DNA from: Hyphomicrobiales bacterium | Lineage (GTDB): Bacteria; Pseudomonadota; Alphaproteobacteria; Rhizobiales; Xanthobacteraceae | Assembly (NCBI GenBank): GCA_003133345.1 | Contig: PKXB01000041.1 | Coordinates: forward strand, 1 to 9,199 | Length of the DNA stretch: 9,199 bases | Direction of reading: 5' to 3' | Part shown: piece after piece, positions 1-6,558 of the stretch | How the letters are laid out: each line of letters begins with the position of its first letter | Position numbering within the stretch: the stretch's first letter is position 1 | Translations under genes and position numbers: made by a program | Notes under the pieces: model-generated | What the model saw: only the letters and a program-made list of their open reading frames with translations | Told to the model about the DNA's origin: nothing | Databases searched by the model: none

Positions 1-19
1 TTAGCGCCGTTGGTATTAG

Positions 20-261
20 ATGGCAGGATTTCGACGGTTTATCATCGTAACGGCTGAAGTCATGGTGATTCTCATTGTCATCTTGACGACGATCGCCTCC
101 GCAATATCCGGAGTCACGGGTATGCAGGCGGCATTCGGTGGACAATATTGGATTGTTGGCGCCTTGCTCGGCGCAGTGGGGGCTACCTTGGCGCCGCGAT
201 TTTTGCAGCCGGCTTCTTTCTTCTTATGGAGATCGCGGAAAATACTCGGCGCATCCCCTAG
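20..261 (+). pseudogene. Small two-helix membrane protein gene, frameshifted
   Basis: The ATG at 20 follows an in-frame stop directly and has no clear Shine-Dalgarno site. It opens a frame coding MAGFRRFIIV and then a strongly hydrophobic helix (about residues 6-28), a loop with GGQYW, and the start of a second helix (GALLGAVG). At the five-G run 178-182 the reading shifts. The original frame runs on to 319 as an arginine- and proline-rich tail unlike a membrane protein, while the +2 frame continues the second helix as YLGAAIFAAGFFLLMEIAENTRRIP and stops with TAG at 259-261. One extra G in the run would give a coherent 80-residue protein: two membrane segments and a short cytoplasmic tail ending in EIAENTRR. 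That ending resembles small uncharacterised inner-membrane proteins of alphaproteobacteria, from memory of the family. Function is unknown. The break could be a real pseudogene or a homopolymer sequencing error. The gene converges on trpB. Confidence 0.6.
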
Positions 262-475
262 CGGGCCAGGTTGGTACTGCCCGGCGAAATCGCCAGCACG
301 TGGCGCACGGCTACACTGACAGCGAGTCGGTTGACGCTCCAGCCAACCGGTAGCTGCAGCCGCAAATGCCTTTGTTTGAACCGGGTCATAAGCGGACACG
401 GCGACAAGTCCGCATCACGTCTGCTTTACTCCCGATATCGGACCTTCGTCGGCGCACCTACGTCGGATTTAGCCG
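262..475. other. Gene-poor stretch, apparently less GC-rich
   Basis: No frame here has convincing codon usage, a ribosome site or a recognisable protein. The composition looks less GC-rich by eye than the genes to the right. It holds the inverted repeats at 390-426 and a ten-base palindrome (CCGATATCGG) at 432-441. It lies just beyond the ppx-tail remnant, so it may be the sequence that originally followed ppx before trpB was there. No tRNA or clear terminator was seen. Confidence 0.4.
390..426. repeat. Nested inverted repeat of AAGCGGAC type
   Basis: AAGCGGAC at 390-397 pairs with GTCTGCTT at 419-426 (8 bp, one G-T pair). The inner GCGGAC at 392-397 can instead pair perfectly with GTCCGC at 408-413 across a 10-nt loop. 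The two pairings exclude each other. Intergenic sequences built from AAGCGGAC and its complement are common in Rhizobiales genomes as I remember them, so this may be a worn copy of such a dispersed repeat. There is no T-run, so it is not a classic terminator. That it is a dispersed element is inference; only the pairing is visible. Confidence 0.35.
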
Positions 476-476
476 T

Positions 477-531
477 CCGTTTATAAGTCCACGCACTAAC
501 TCTCGATCAGCGGCTCGCATCCGACCAGGCG
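477..531 (-). repeat. Imperfect direct repeat, copy A (ppx 3' end)
   Basis: This stretch aligns with 1964-2020 at 48 of 55 positions by hand count, with one 2-nt gap next to the stop codon. Most mismatches inside the coding part fall in three spots. The matching part covers the last 12 ppx codons and about 19 nt after the stop. Similarity fades leftward at 476 and becomes patchy rightward between 532 and the trpB stop at 543. The other copy is the true end of ppx, so trpB sits between the two copies in the same orientation. Confidence 0.85.
496..531 (-). pseudogene. Remnant of a ppx 3' end downstream of trpB
   Basis: Read on the minus strand, the bases encode RLVGCEPLIES and a TAG stop. The intact ppx ends RLVGREPTIET and TGA, so 8 of 11 residues are identical and the stop lies at the same place. 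Upstream of this the frame runs into the trpB stop region, and the alignment needs a small indel, so nothing more of Ppx survives. The fragment has no start and cannot make a protein on its own. It is best read as the truncated tail of a second, or the original, ppx gene. It is a direct sequence observation; the history is inference. Confidence 0.75.
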
Positions 532-542
532 ATCGGAGCCGC

Positions 543-1907
543 TCAAGCGGCGACGCTCGGCAAGCCCGCGAGCGCCGTGGCCAGTTCCTTCTCGTCGTAG
601 TCCCGGTCGACCAGCTTGCCTTCGAAGTAGTCGATGTAGGCCTGCATATCGAAATGGCCGTGGCCGGAAAGGTTGAACAGGATCGTCTCTTTCTTGCCTT
701 CCTTCTTGCAGCGCAGCGCCTCGTCAATGGCGCAACGCACCGCGTGGTTGGCCTCCGGCGCCGGCACGATGCCCTCGCAACGCGCGAACTCGACGCCGGC
801 TTCGAAGCAGGCCTTCTGGTGGTAGGCGCGCGCCTCGATGAGGCCGAGTTCCTTGGCGTGCGACACCAGCGGTGACATGCCGTGATAGCGCAGGCCGCCG
901 GCGTGGAAGCCGGGCGGGATGAAAGTCGAACCGAGCGTATGCATCTTGACCAGCGGCGTCAGATGCGCGGTGTCGCCGAAATCATAGGCATACTTGCCGC
1001 GCGTCAGCGACGGGCAGGCCGCCGGCTCGACGGCAACGAAGCGCCGCTTGCGCCCGCCGCGCAGTTGCAGCCCGAGAAACGGGAACGCAAGTCCGGCGAA
1101 GTTCGAGCCGCCGCCCGCGCACGCGATGACGACGTCGGGATCGTCGCCGGCCATCGCAAACTGCTCGATCGCCTCCTGCCCGACGATGGTCTGGTGCAGC
1201 AGCACGTGATTGAGCACCGACCCAAGCGAATACTTCACCGCCGGGTCCTTGGCCGCCACCTCCACCGCCTCGGAAATGGCGATGCCGAGCGAGCCGGGGC
1301 TATCCGGATGCTGCTTCAGGATGGCGCGGCCCGACTCTGTCTCGTTCGACGGCGACGCGATGCAACGCGCGCCGTAGGTTTCCATCAGCGCCCGCCGGTA
1401 CGGCTTCTGATCGTAGGACACGCGGACCTGGAAAACGGTCACGTCGATGCCGAACAGCGCGCCGGCGAAGGCCAGCGACGACCCCCACTGTCCCGCCCCG
1501 GTTTCCGTGCTGAGCCGCTTGATGCCAGCCTGCTGATTGTACCAGGCCTGCGCCACCGCCGTGTTCGGCTTATGCGAGCCGGCCGGCGATACCCCTTCAT
1601 ACTTGAAGTAGATTTTAGCGGGAGTGCCGAGCTTCTGTTCAAGTCGCCGGGCGCGGATCAGCGGCGAGGGCCGCCACATCCGATAGACGTCGCGTACCGG
1701 CTGCGGAATATCGATGTAACGCTCGCCCGACACCTCCTGCAGAATCAGCTCCATCGGAAACAGCGGCTCAAGGTCGGCCGGACCGATCGGCTGCTTCGTT
1801 CCCGGATGCAGAACCGGCGGCAGCGGCTTCGGCAGATCGGCCGTCAAATTGTACCAAGTCTTCGGAATATGGGTTTCGTCCAAGACAAATTTGACCTGGT
1901 CACTCAC
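543..1907 (-). CDS. trpB: TrpB2-type tryptophan synthase beta chain (PLP enzyme)
   Basis: A 454-residue protein of the TrpB2 branch (the TrpB-like family longer than canonical TrpB). The family joins indole to serine with pyridoxal phosphate to make tryptophan, in the cytoplasm. Visible motifs: the PLP-binding lysine K113 in [16 protein letters not shown] at 135-142 with the catalytic-type glutamate E135; the phosphate-binding GGGSNF loop at 265-270; [12 protein letters not shown] at 378-389; and SGHGHFD at 414-420 near the end, in place of the SGRGD type of canonical TrpB. All parts are present, so it looks active. The start is a GTG at 1905-1907, with a good ribosome site just upstream. No trpA or other trp gene is in the window, so indole salvage or assembly with a distant TrpA are both possible. 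It follows ppx by 77 nt and is flanked by ppx-end repeats, which suggests a later arrival at this site. Confidence 0.93.
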   Translation of the reverse strand: MSDQVKFVLDETHIPKTWYNLTADLPKPLPPVLHPGTKQPIGPADLEPLFPMELILQEVSGERYIDIPQPVRDVYRMWRPSPLIRARRLEQKLGTPAKIYFKYEGVSPAGSHKPNTAVAQAWYNQQAGIKRLSTETGAGQWGSSLAFAGALFGIDVTVFQVRVSYDQKPYRRALMETYGARCIASPSNETESGRAILKQHPDSPGSLGIAISEAVEVAAKDPAVKYSLGSVLNHVLLHQTIVGQEAIEQFAMAGDDPDVVIACAGGGSNFAGLAFPFLGLQLRGGRKRRFVAVEPAACPSLTRGKYAYDFGDTAHLTPLVKMHTLGSTFIPPGFHAGGLRYHGMSPLVSHAKELGLIEARAYHQKACFEAGVEFARCEGIVPAPEANHAVRCAIDEALRCKKEGKKETILFNLSGHGHFDMQAYIDYFEGKLVDRDYDEKELATALAGLPSVAA

Positions 1908-1911
1908 GCAA

Positions 1912-1920
1912 CTCTCCCTT
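1912..1920 (-). promoter_or_regulatory. Ribosome binding site of trpB
   Basis: The minus strand reads AAGGGAGAG and ends 4 nt before the GTG start codon. It is the strongest Shine-Dalgarno-like site near the 5' end of this gene and supports GTG as the start, with no ATG nearby in frame. Confidence 0.7.
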
Positions 1921-1947
1921 GGCTTAAGACCGATACGATCGAATTCG

Positions 1948-1965
1948 GGGCAACATAGATTGCCC
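1948..1965. other. Hairpin between ppx and trpB
   Basis: GGGCAA at 1948-1953 and TTGCCC at 1960-1965 form a perfect 6-bp stem with a 6-nt loop. On the transcribed minus strand it lies 19 nt after the ppx stop and about 40 nt before the trpB start. No U-run follows, so it is a weak candidate for termination; it could instead stabilise the ppx message end. Its left-reading arm ends at the point where the two ppx-tail repeats stop matching. Confidence 0.4.
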
Positions 1966-2020
1966 GTTTATCAGTCCACGCGCTTCAAGTCTCGATCGTC
2001 GGCTCGCGCCCGACCAGGCG
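1964..2020 (-). repeat. Imperfect direct repeat, copy B (true ppx end)
   Basis: This is the intact partner of the repeat at 477-531. It covers the last 12 codons of ppx, its TGA at 1985-1987, and about 21 nt beyond. The matching bases continue outside the reading frame (CCGTTTAT and AGTCCACGC on the plus strand), so the similarity is of DNA ancestry and not only of protein. Confidence 0.85.
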
Positions 2021-3487
2021 CGCGAGCTGGCGCAGCCGGTTGAACAGCCGGTCGCTGCCCAGCGGCGCATACTTACCGGGCAATGTCAGCACCAATTTGC
2101 CGCGTTTCACCTTCATCGGCGTCTTCGGCAGCACGCCGCTCTGCCCGGCGGTGAGGATGTAGGCAACCCGCATGGATGCGCCGAGCACACGCGCGCGGTC
2201 CAGCATGCGGGTGGTGGCGAGCTCGCGTAAACGCGGCGACAAGTCCTCCTCGCTCAGGCCGGCGTGGCGGAAATAGACCGACAATGCGAGATAGGCGCGG
2301 CTGGGATGATCGATGGCGACGAAGGCACCGTGCGCGATGATGTTCATCGACTGCTCGCCGCGATAATCCGGATGCGCGCGCCAGCCGATATCGGCCAACA
2401 GGCAGGCGGCATGGCGTAACCGGCGCTCGTCGGCGGTCTCATCCAAGCCGGAGGACGCCATGAAGCGGTCGGTCCATTCGATCAGCTCCTCGCCGTGATG
2501 CGGCGAGCGCGAGCGCAGCACGTTGAGATCGGCGGCCGCCGAGATCAGCGGATCGCGCGCGCGTTCGCTCGGCTTGAGCAGCGAATAGAGCAGCCCCTCG
2601 CGCACGCCGAGCACGGAGAAGATGACCTGCTTGGGCTTGATCATGCACACCAGGTTTTCCATCACCAGCGCGGCATAGGCGAGCAACGGCCGGCGGGCGG
2701 CGTTGACGACTCCGATCTTGGACAGCGTTTCGGTATCGACCCGGTGCACCAGCCTGGAGAACTCCAGCGCCTCGCGCGCCGATATGCGGTAATTATGCAT
2801 GACGTGGAACGGATAGCCGGTCTGCCACATGTGCAGCCGCGCCAGCGCGCGCCAGGTGCCGCCGACCGCGTAGAAGGTGCGGCCCTCGCCTTCGTGCAGC
2901 ATATCGAGGTCCTCGAACGCCTGCTCGACGATTTTTTCCGCCTTCTTGAGCGACCGGCCGGCGATGTCCTGCAAGGCCAGGCCGCCAAGCGGCAGCGTCC
3001 TGCCGCCATGCACGCGCGAGCCGTGCACGTCGACCAGCTCGAGCGAGCCGCCGCCGAGGTCGCCGACGATGCCGTCCGGCTTGTGGATGCCAGAAACGAT
3101 GCCGAGCGCGGTGAGATTGGCTTCGCGTTTGCCCGACAAAATCGTGATCGGCGTGCGGCAGATGCGGGTCGCCTCGGCGATGAAGGCGCGGCCGTTGCGC
3201 GCGTCGCGGCAGGCGGCGGTGGCGATCGCCCAGATCTTGCGCACATGCAAGATGTCGCACAGCGCGCGGAAGCGCTTGAGCGCGTCAAGCGCGGTGTCGA
3301 TGGCGTCGAGCGCCAGCAGGCCGGTCGACTGCACCTGGCGGCCGAGGCCGGCCAGCACCTTTTCATTGAAGATCGGCGTCGGCGAGCGCGTCAGCCCTTC
3401 ATAGATGACGAGGCGGACCGAGTTCGAGCCGATATCGATGACGGCGATCGGCGGCCCGTGGTCGAGCCTCCCTTGCGCCGAATTCAT
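1985..3487 (-). CDS. ppx: Exopolyphosphatase, Ppx/GppA family
   Basis: A 500-residue enzyme that removes terminal phosphates from polyphosphate in the cytoplasm; the family can also act on pppGpp. The N-terminal ASKHA-fold phosphate-binding signature is AVIDIGSNSVRLV at 15-27. SGKREA at 118-123 carries the glutamate (E122) equivalent to the catalytic Glu121 of E. coli Ppx. The second glycine-rich loop is GDLGGGSLEL at 142-151, and VLGVREGLLYS at 292-302 closes the core domain. The remaining 200 residues form the helical HD-like C-terminal domain (HAACLLADIGW at 359-369). The length is usual for the family. The start is uncertain: ATG at 3487 lies 31 nt after the ppk stop and fits the N-terminus of the fold, but has no good ribosome site. 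A GTG at 3583 in the same frame would add 32 basic residues and overlap the end of ppk by 65 nt. Placement right after ppk implies joint control of polyphosphate level. Confidence 0.93.
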   Translation of the reverse strand: MNSAQGRLDHGPPIAVIDIGSNSVRLVIYEGLTRSPTPIFNEKVLAGLGRQVQSTGLLALDAIDTALDALKRFRALCDILHVRKIWAIATAACRDARNGRAFIAEATRICRTPITILSGKREANLTALGIVSGIHKPDGIVGDLGGGSLELVDVHGSRVHGGRTLPLGGLALQDIAGRSLKKAEKIVEQAFEDLDMLHEGEGRTFYAVGGTWRALARLHMWQTGYPFHVMHNYRISAREALEFSRLVHRVDTETLSKIGVVNAARRPLLAYAALVMENLVCMIKPKQVIFSVLGVREGLLYSLLKPSERARDPLISAAADLNVLRSRSPHHGEELIEWTDRFMASSGLDETADERRLRHAACLLADIGWRAHPDYRGEQSMNIIAHGAFVAIDHPSRAYLALSVYFRHAGLSEEDLSPRLRELATTRMLDRARVLGASMRVAYILTAGQSGVLPKTPMKVKRGKLVLTLPGKYAPLGSDRLFNRLRQLARLVGREPTIET

Positions 3488-3518
3488 GATCGGCTGCGGA
3501 TGCTTGACGGCCGAACGC

Positions 3519-5750
3519 TTACGCCCCTTCGACGAGGCGGCGTATAAGGCTGCGCGGTGAGGATTCCTTGAGCGATTTGCCACGGCCCGACAGACTCGGA
3601 TTGGTCATGAAATACTTGTGGGCGTTGAACGGTTCCTCGCCCGGCGCGGCCTTTATGCGCGTGGAACTGCCGTCCGGCAAGAGCTTCCAACTTTGCTCGT
3701 TGTCCTTGAAGTTTGCGGCCATGATCTGGCCGAGAACCTGCTCGTGCACGGTCGAATTGAGAATCGGGCACAGCACCTCGACCCGACGGTCGAGATTGCG
3801 CGGCATCATGTCGGCGGAGGAAATATAGATCGCCGCCTTCGCGTGCGGCAGGCTGTAGCCCGAGCCGAAGCAATAGATGCGACTGTGTTCGAGGAAGCGG
3901 CCGACGATGGATTTCACCCGGATATTGTCGGACAGCCCCGGTACGCCCGGGCGCAGGCAGCAGATGCCGCGCACCACCAGATCGACGGCGACGCCGGCGC
4001 TCGACGCATCGTAAAGCGCATCGATGATCTCGGGGTCGACCAGCGCATTCATCTTCATCCAGATCGCCGCCGGCTTGCCGGCCTTGGCGTTGGCGGTCTC
4101 CTGGGCGATGTGATCGCGGATGCGGCTGCGCAAATTAATCGGCGAGACCGCCATTTTCTCGAGCTCGGCCGGCTCGGCATAGCCGGTGATGTAGTTGAAG
4201 ATGCGCGCCACGTCGCGCCCGATCACCGCGTCGGCGGTGAAGAACGACAGATCGGTGTAGATGCGCGCGGTCACCGGGTGATAATTGCCGGTGCCGGCAT
4301 GAATGTAGGTCGCCAGCGCACCGGCCTCGCGCCGCACCACCAATGACAGCTTGGCGTGCGTCTTCAATTCGATGAAGCCGTAGACGACCTGCACGCCGGC
4401 CCGCTCGAGATCGCGCGCCCAGCGGATATTAGCCTCTTCGTCGAAGCGCGCCTTGAGCTCGACCAGCGCGGTGACCGATTTGCCGGCCTCGGCCGCCTCG
4501 ATCAGCGTCTTGACGATCGGCGATTCGGCGGATGTGCGATAGAGCGTCTGCTTGATCGCGACCACGTTGGGATCGCGTGCCGCCTGCTGCAGGAACTGCA
4601 CCACCACGTCGAAGGATTCGTAAGGATGGTGGACGATCAGATCCTTCTGCCGAATGGCGGCGAAGCAGTCGCCGCCGTGATCGCGGATGCGCTCGGGATA
4701 GCGCGGATTATACGGCACGAATTCCAAGTCGGGGCGGTCGAGCCTGTTAAGCTGGGCGAGATCGTTGAGCGCAATCACGCCGTCGACCATGAACACCTCG
4801 TCGTCGGCGACCGCGAGCGCGTGCTGCACGAAGCTGCGCAACTCCGCCGGCATCGTGGCGTTGAGCTCGAGCCGGATCACCGAGCCGCGCCGGCGCTGCT
4901 TGAGCGCGGTCTCGTACAGCCGCACCAGGTCTTCGGCCTCTTCTTCGATTTCAACTTCCGAATCGCGGATGGCGCGGAAGGCGCCCTGGCCCTTGACCGT
5001 GTAGCCGGGGAACAGCCGACCGATGAACAGCGCGGTTGCCTCCTCGAGCGTGATCAGCCGGATGCCCTGGTCGGCCCCGCTCGGCAGCCTAATGAAGCGC
5101 TCGATCTTCTGCGGCATGCGGATCAGCGCGTTCATTAGCTTGCCGTCGCGTCCGCGCGCGAGCAGGAGCGCGATCGAGAAGGCGAGATTGGGAATGAACG
5201 GGAACGGGTGCGCCGGGTCGATGGCGAGCGGCGTGAGCAGCGGGAACACGTGGGTGAGGAAGCGCTCCTCCAGCCAGACGCGCTCGGCCTTCTTGAGATC
5301 CGGCCCTTCCACCAGAACGACGCCGGCGGTGGCCAGCGCCGGCCGCAATTCCAGCCAGCGCTTCTGTTGATCGCTGGCGAGCTGCGATACCGCCTCGCCG
5401 ATGCGGGCGAGCTGCTCCGAGGGGGTGCGCCCGTCCGGACTCTGGGTCGTAATGCCTTGGAGCACCTGGCCTTTGAGGCCGGCGACCCGCACCATGAAGA
5501 ATTCGTCGAGGTTGTTCGCTGAAATCGATAGGAAGCGCACCCGTTCCAGCAAAGGGTGCTGCTCGTTGCCGGCCTCTTCCAGGACCCGGCGGTTGAAGTG
5601 CAGCCAGGACAATTCCCGGTTAATGAATCGCTGCGGCTGCGACCTTAAGCTGGCGTCGGATGCGGAAGCGGGGGCCGCAGGGCGTTCGTCGCGGTCGGCG
5701 ACCGAAGCGATTTCCTTAACCGATACAAGAGCTTGTCCGCGATCTGCCAT
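3519..5750 (-). CDS. ppk: Polyphosphate kinase 1
   Basis: A 743-residue PPK1, which reversibly transfers the gamma phosphate of ATP to a growing polyphosphate chain and is usually associated with the membrane. The N-terminal domain begins at about residue 41 ([13 protein letters not shown] at 41-53), after a variable 40-residue leader. [14 protein letters not shown] follows at 78-91. The catalytic C-terminal half shows HPYESF at 375-380, KQTLYRT at 400-406, the autophosphorylated histidine H465 in LKTHAKL (equivalent to E. coli His435), GTGNYH at 486-491, the second histidine H622 in EHSRIYCFG (His592 equivalent), and [14 protein letters not shown] at 645-658. All are intact, so the enzyme should be active. 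The ATG at 5748-5750 is not preceded by a strong ribosome site; a small hairpin lies just upstream. The gene is 107 nt from hdaA and may have its own promoter. It is followed by ppx, its functional opposite. Confidence 0.96.
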   Translation of the reverse strand: MADRGQALVSVKEIASVADRDERPAAPASASDASLRSQPQRFINRELSWLHFNRRVLEEAGNEQHPLLERVRFLSISANNLDEFFMVRVAGLKGQVLQGITTQSPDGRTPSEQLARIGEAVSQLASDQQKRWLELRPALATAGVVLVEGPDLKKAERVWLEERFLTHVFPLLTPLAIDPAHPFPFIPNLAFSIALLLARGRDGKLMNALIRMPQKIERFIRLPSGADQGIRLITLEEATALFIGRLFPGYTVKGQGAFRAIRDSEVEIEEEAEDLVRLYETALKQRRRGSVIRLELNATMPAELRSFVQHALAVADDEVFMVDGVIALNDLAQLNRLDRPDLEFVPYNPRYPERIRDHGGDCFAAIRQKDLIVHHPYESFDVVVQFLQQAARDPNVVAIKQTLYRTSAESPIVKTLIEAAEAGKSVTALVELKARFDEEANIRWARDLERAGVQVVYGFIELKTHAKLSLVVRREAGALATYIHAGTGNYHPVTARIYTDLSFFTADAVIGRDVARIFNYITGYAEPAELEKMAVSPINLRSRIRDHIAQETANAKAGKPAAIWMKMNALVDPEIIDALYDASSAGVAVDLVVRGICCLRPGVPGLSDNIRVKSIVGRFLEHSRIYCFGSGYSLPHAKAAIYISSADMMPRNLDRRVEVLCPILNSTVHEQVLGQIMAANFKDNEQSWKLLPDGSSTRIKAAPGEEPFNAHKYFMTNPSLSGRGKSLKESSPRSLIRRLVEGA

Positions 5751-5755
5751 TTTAA

Positions 5756-5775
5756 TTGGAGGCCCGAAAGGCCAA
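5756..5775 (-). promoter_or_regulatory. Short hairpin just before the ppk start
   Basis: GGCC at 5761-5764 and 5770-5773 pair across a 5-nt loop, and TTGG at 5756-5759 with CCAA at 5772-5775 offers an alternative outer pairing. In the minus-strand message it ends 5 nt before the ppk ATG, where the ribosome must bind. The stem is short and there is no clear Shine-Dalgarno sequence to hide, so any effect on translation is speculative. The rest of the 107-nt hdaA-ppk gap showed no convincing promoter. Confidence 0.25.
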
Positions 5776-5857
5776 ATCCCTAACCGATAAAGGTGAACGG
5801 CGGATGACAGTTCGCACCCGAACCGTCCGCTTCGTCAAGAGATCGTCAATGGCGTCG

Positions 5858-6550
5858 TTAAGCCGGCTGGTCGCGAAATAACTCCGCCGCCAGCGCCCGC
5901 GTCACCGGGCGGTGCTGGCGCATCGCCTCCTCGTCGAGCCGCGCGAGCGCGGCGCGGGCGCCGGCGAAGGATCGCTCGATGCGGTTGACGAGATAGTTCA
6001 CCAGCGCCTCGTCCACGACGAGCTGGCGGTCGGCGGCGAGCTTGACGATCAGCGAGCGCAGCAGCGCGTCGTCGGGGGCGGCGAGCGCGACGCTCGGCAG
6101 CGCGCGCAGGCGCGAGGCAAGATCGCGGATCGCCACCGGAAATGTCGCAAGCGGCGAGCGCGAGGTGATGAGGACAAAAGCGCCCTCCTCGCGCGCGAGG
6201 TTGATCAGATGAAAGAGCGCGCGCTCGTCGAGCCCGGCGAACTCCAGATCCTCGAGCACCAGCGCGCCGGTGGCCAAGGCCGTCGGCAGATCGATGTCGG
6301 GCAGCAATTTCGCCGCCAGCACGCGCGCCCCCGCCGCTTGCGCCCAGATCGCGGCGAGATGGCTCTTGCCCGAGCCTTCCGGCCCGATCAGCGCGACGAT
6401 CCGATCCGGCCAATCCGGCCAGCGATCCATCAGCGTCAGCGCGGCGGCGTTCGACGGACCGGCTAGAAAATCTTCGCGCGCGAAGCTTTCGGCATGATCG
6501 AGTGCGAGCACGAGCTGACGCGGACTGACCGAACTATCCAAATTGCCCAC
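5858..6550 (-). CDS. hdaA: HdaA, DnaA-related regulator of replication initiation
   Basis: A 230-residue protein with only the AAA+ part of DnaA and no DNA-binding domain IV, as in Hda/HdaA. In the known system (Hda of E. coli, HdaA of Caulobacter) it joins the DNA-loaded sliding clamp and makes DnaA hydrolyse its ATP, preventing re-initiation. Visible parts: a clamp-binding-like QLVLAL at 12-17; HAESFAREDFLAGPSN at 19-34, typical of the family; Walker A GPEGSGKSH at 56-64; Walker B LVLEDLE at 97-103; sensor 1 ITSRSP at 128-133; an arginine-finger-like DLASRLRA at 143-150; and a sensor 2 region around RSFAGARAAL at 193-202. The start chosen is GTG at 6550, 8 nt after the transporter stop, because it places the clamp motif near the N-terminus. 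The frame stays open far upstream, but that part is antisense-frame shadow inside the transporter gene. Close spacing suggests co-transcription with the two genes before it. Confidence 0.88.
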   Translation of the reverse strand: MGNLDSSVSPRQLVLALDHAESFAREDFLAGPSNAAALTLMDRWPDWPDRIVALIGPEGSGKSHLAAIWAQAAGARVLAAKLLPDIDLPTALATGALVLEDLEFAGLDERALFHLINLAREEGAFVLITSRSPLATFPVAIRDLASRLRALPSVALAAPDDALLRSLIVKLAADRQLVVDEALVNYLVNRIERSFAGARAALARLDEEAMRQHRPVTRALAAELFRDQPA

Positions 6551-6558
6551 CTTGCCGC

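Noticed and set aside
16..399. Minus-strand open frame of 127 codons at the left edge
   Set aside because: It overlaps the better-supported membrane-protein frame on the plus strand, and its product has no coherent hydrophobic pattern or family signature.
882..1958. Long plus-strand open frame of about 358 codons opposite trpB
   Set aside because: It is antisense to a full-length TrpB2 with all motifs; its product is arginine-rich without a recognisable domain, as expected for the shadow of a high-GC gene.
1948..1965. Rho-independent terminator after ppx
   Set aside because: The stem is only 6 bp and no T-run follows it on either strand.
477..2020. Insertion sequence or transposon with target-site duplication around trpB
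   Set aside because: The repeats are far longer than usual target duplications, are diverged, and consist of ppx coding sequence; no transposase or terminal inverted repeats were seen.
2495..3547. Long plus-strand open frame of about 350 codons opposite ppx
   Set aside because: It mirrors ppx codons and gives a repetitive arginine, alanine and aspartate-rich product with no ribosome site or family resemblance.
3618..5138. Two plus-strand open frames opposite ppk
   Set aside because: They are antisense shadows; ppk is intact with both active-site histidines, and the plus-strand products show no domain.
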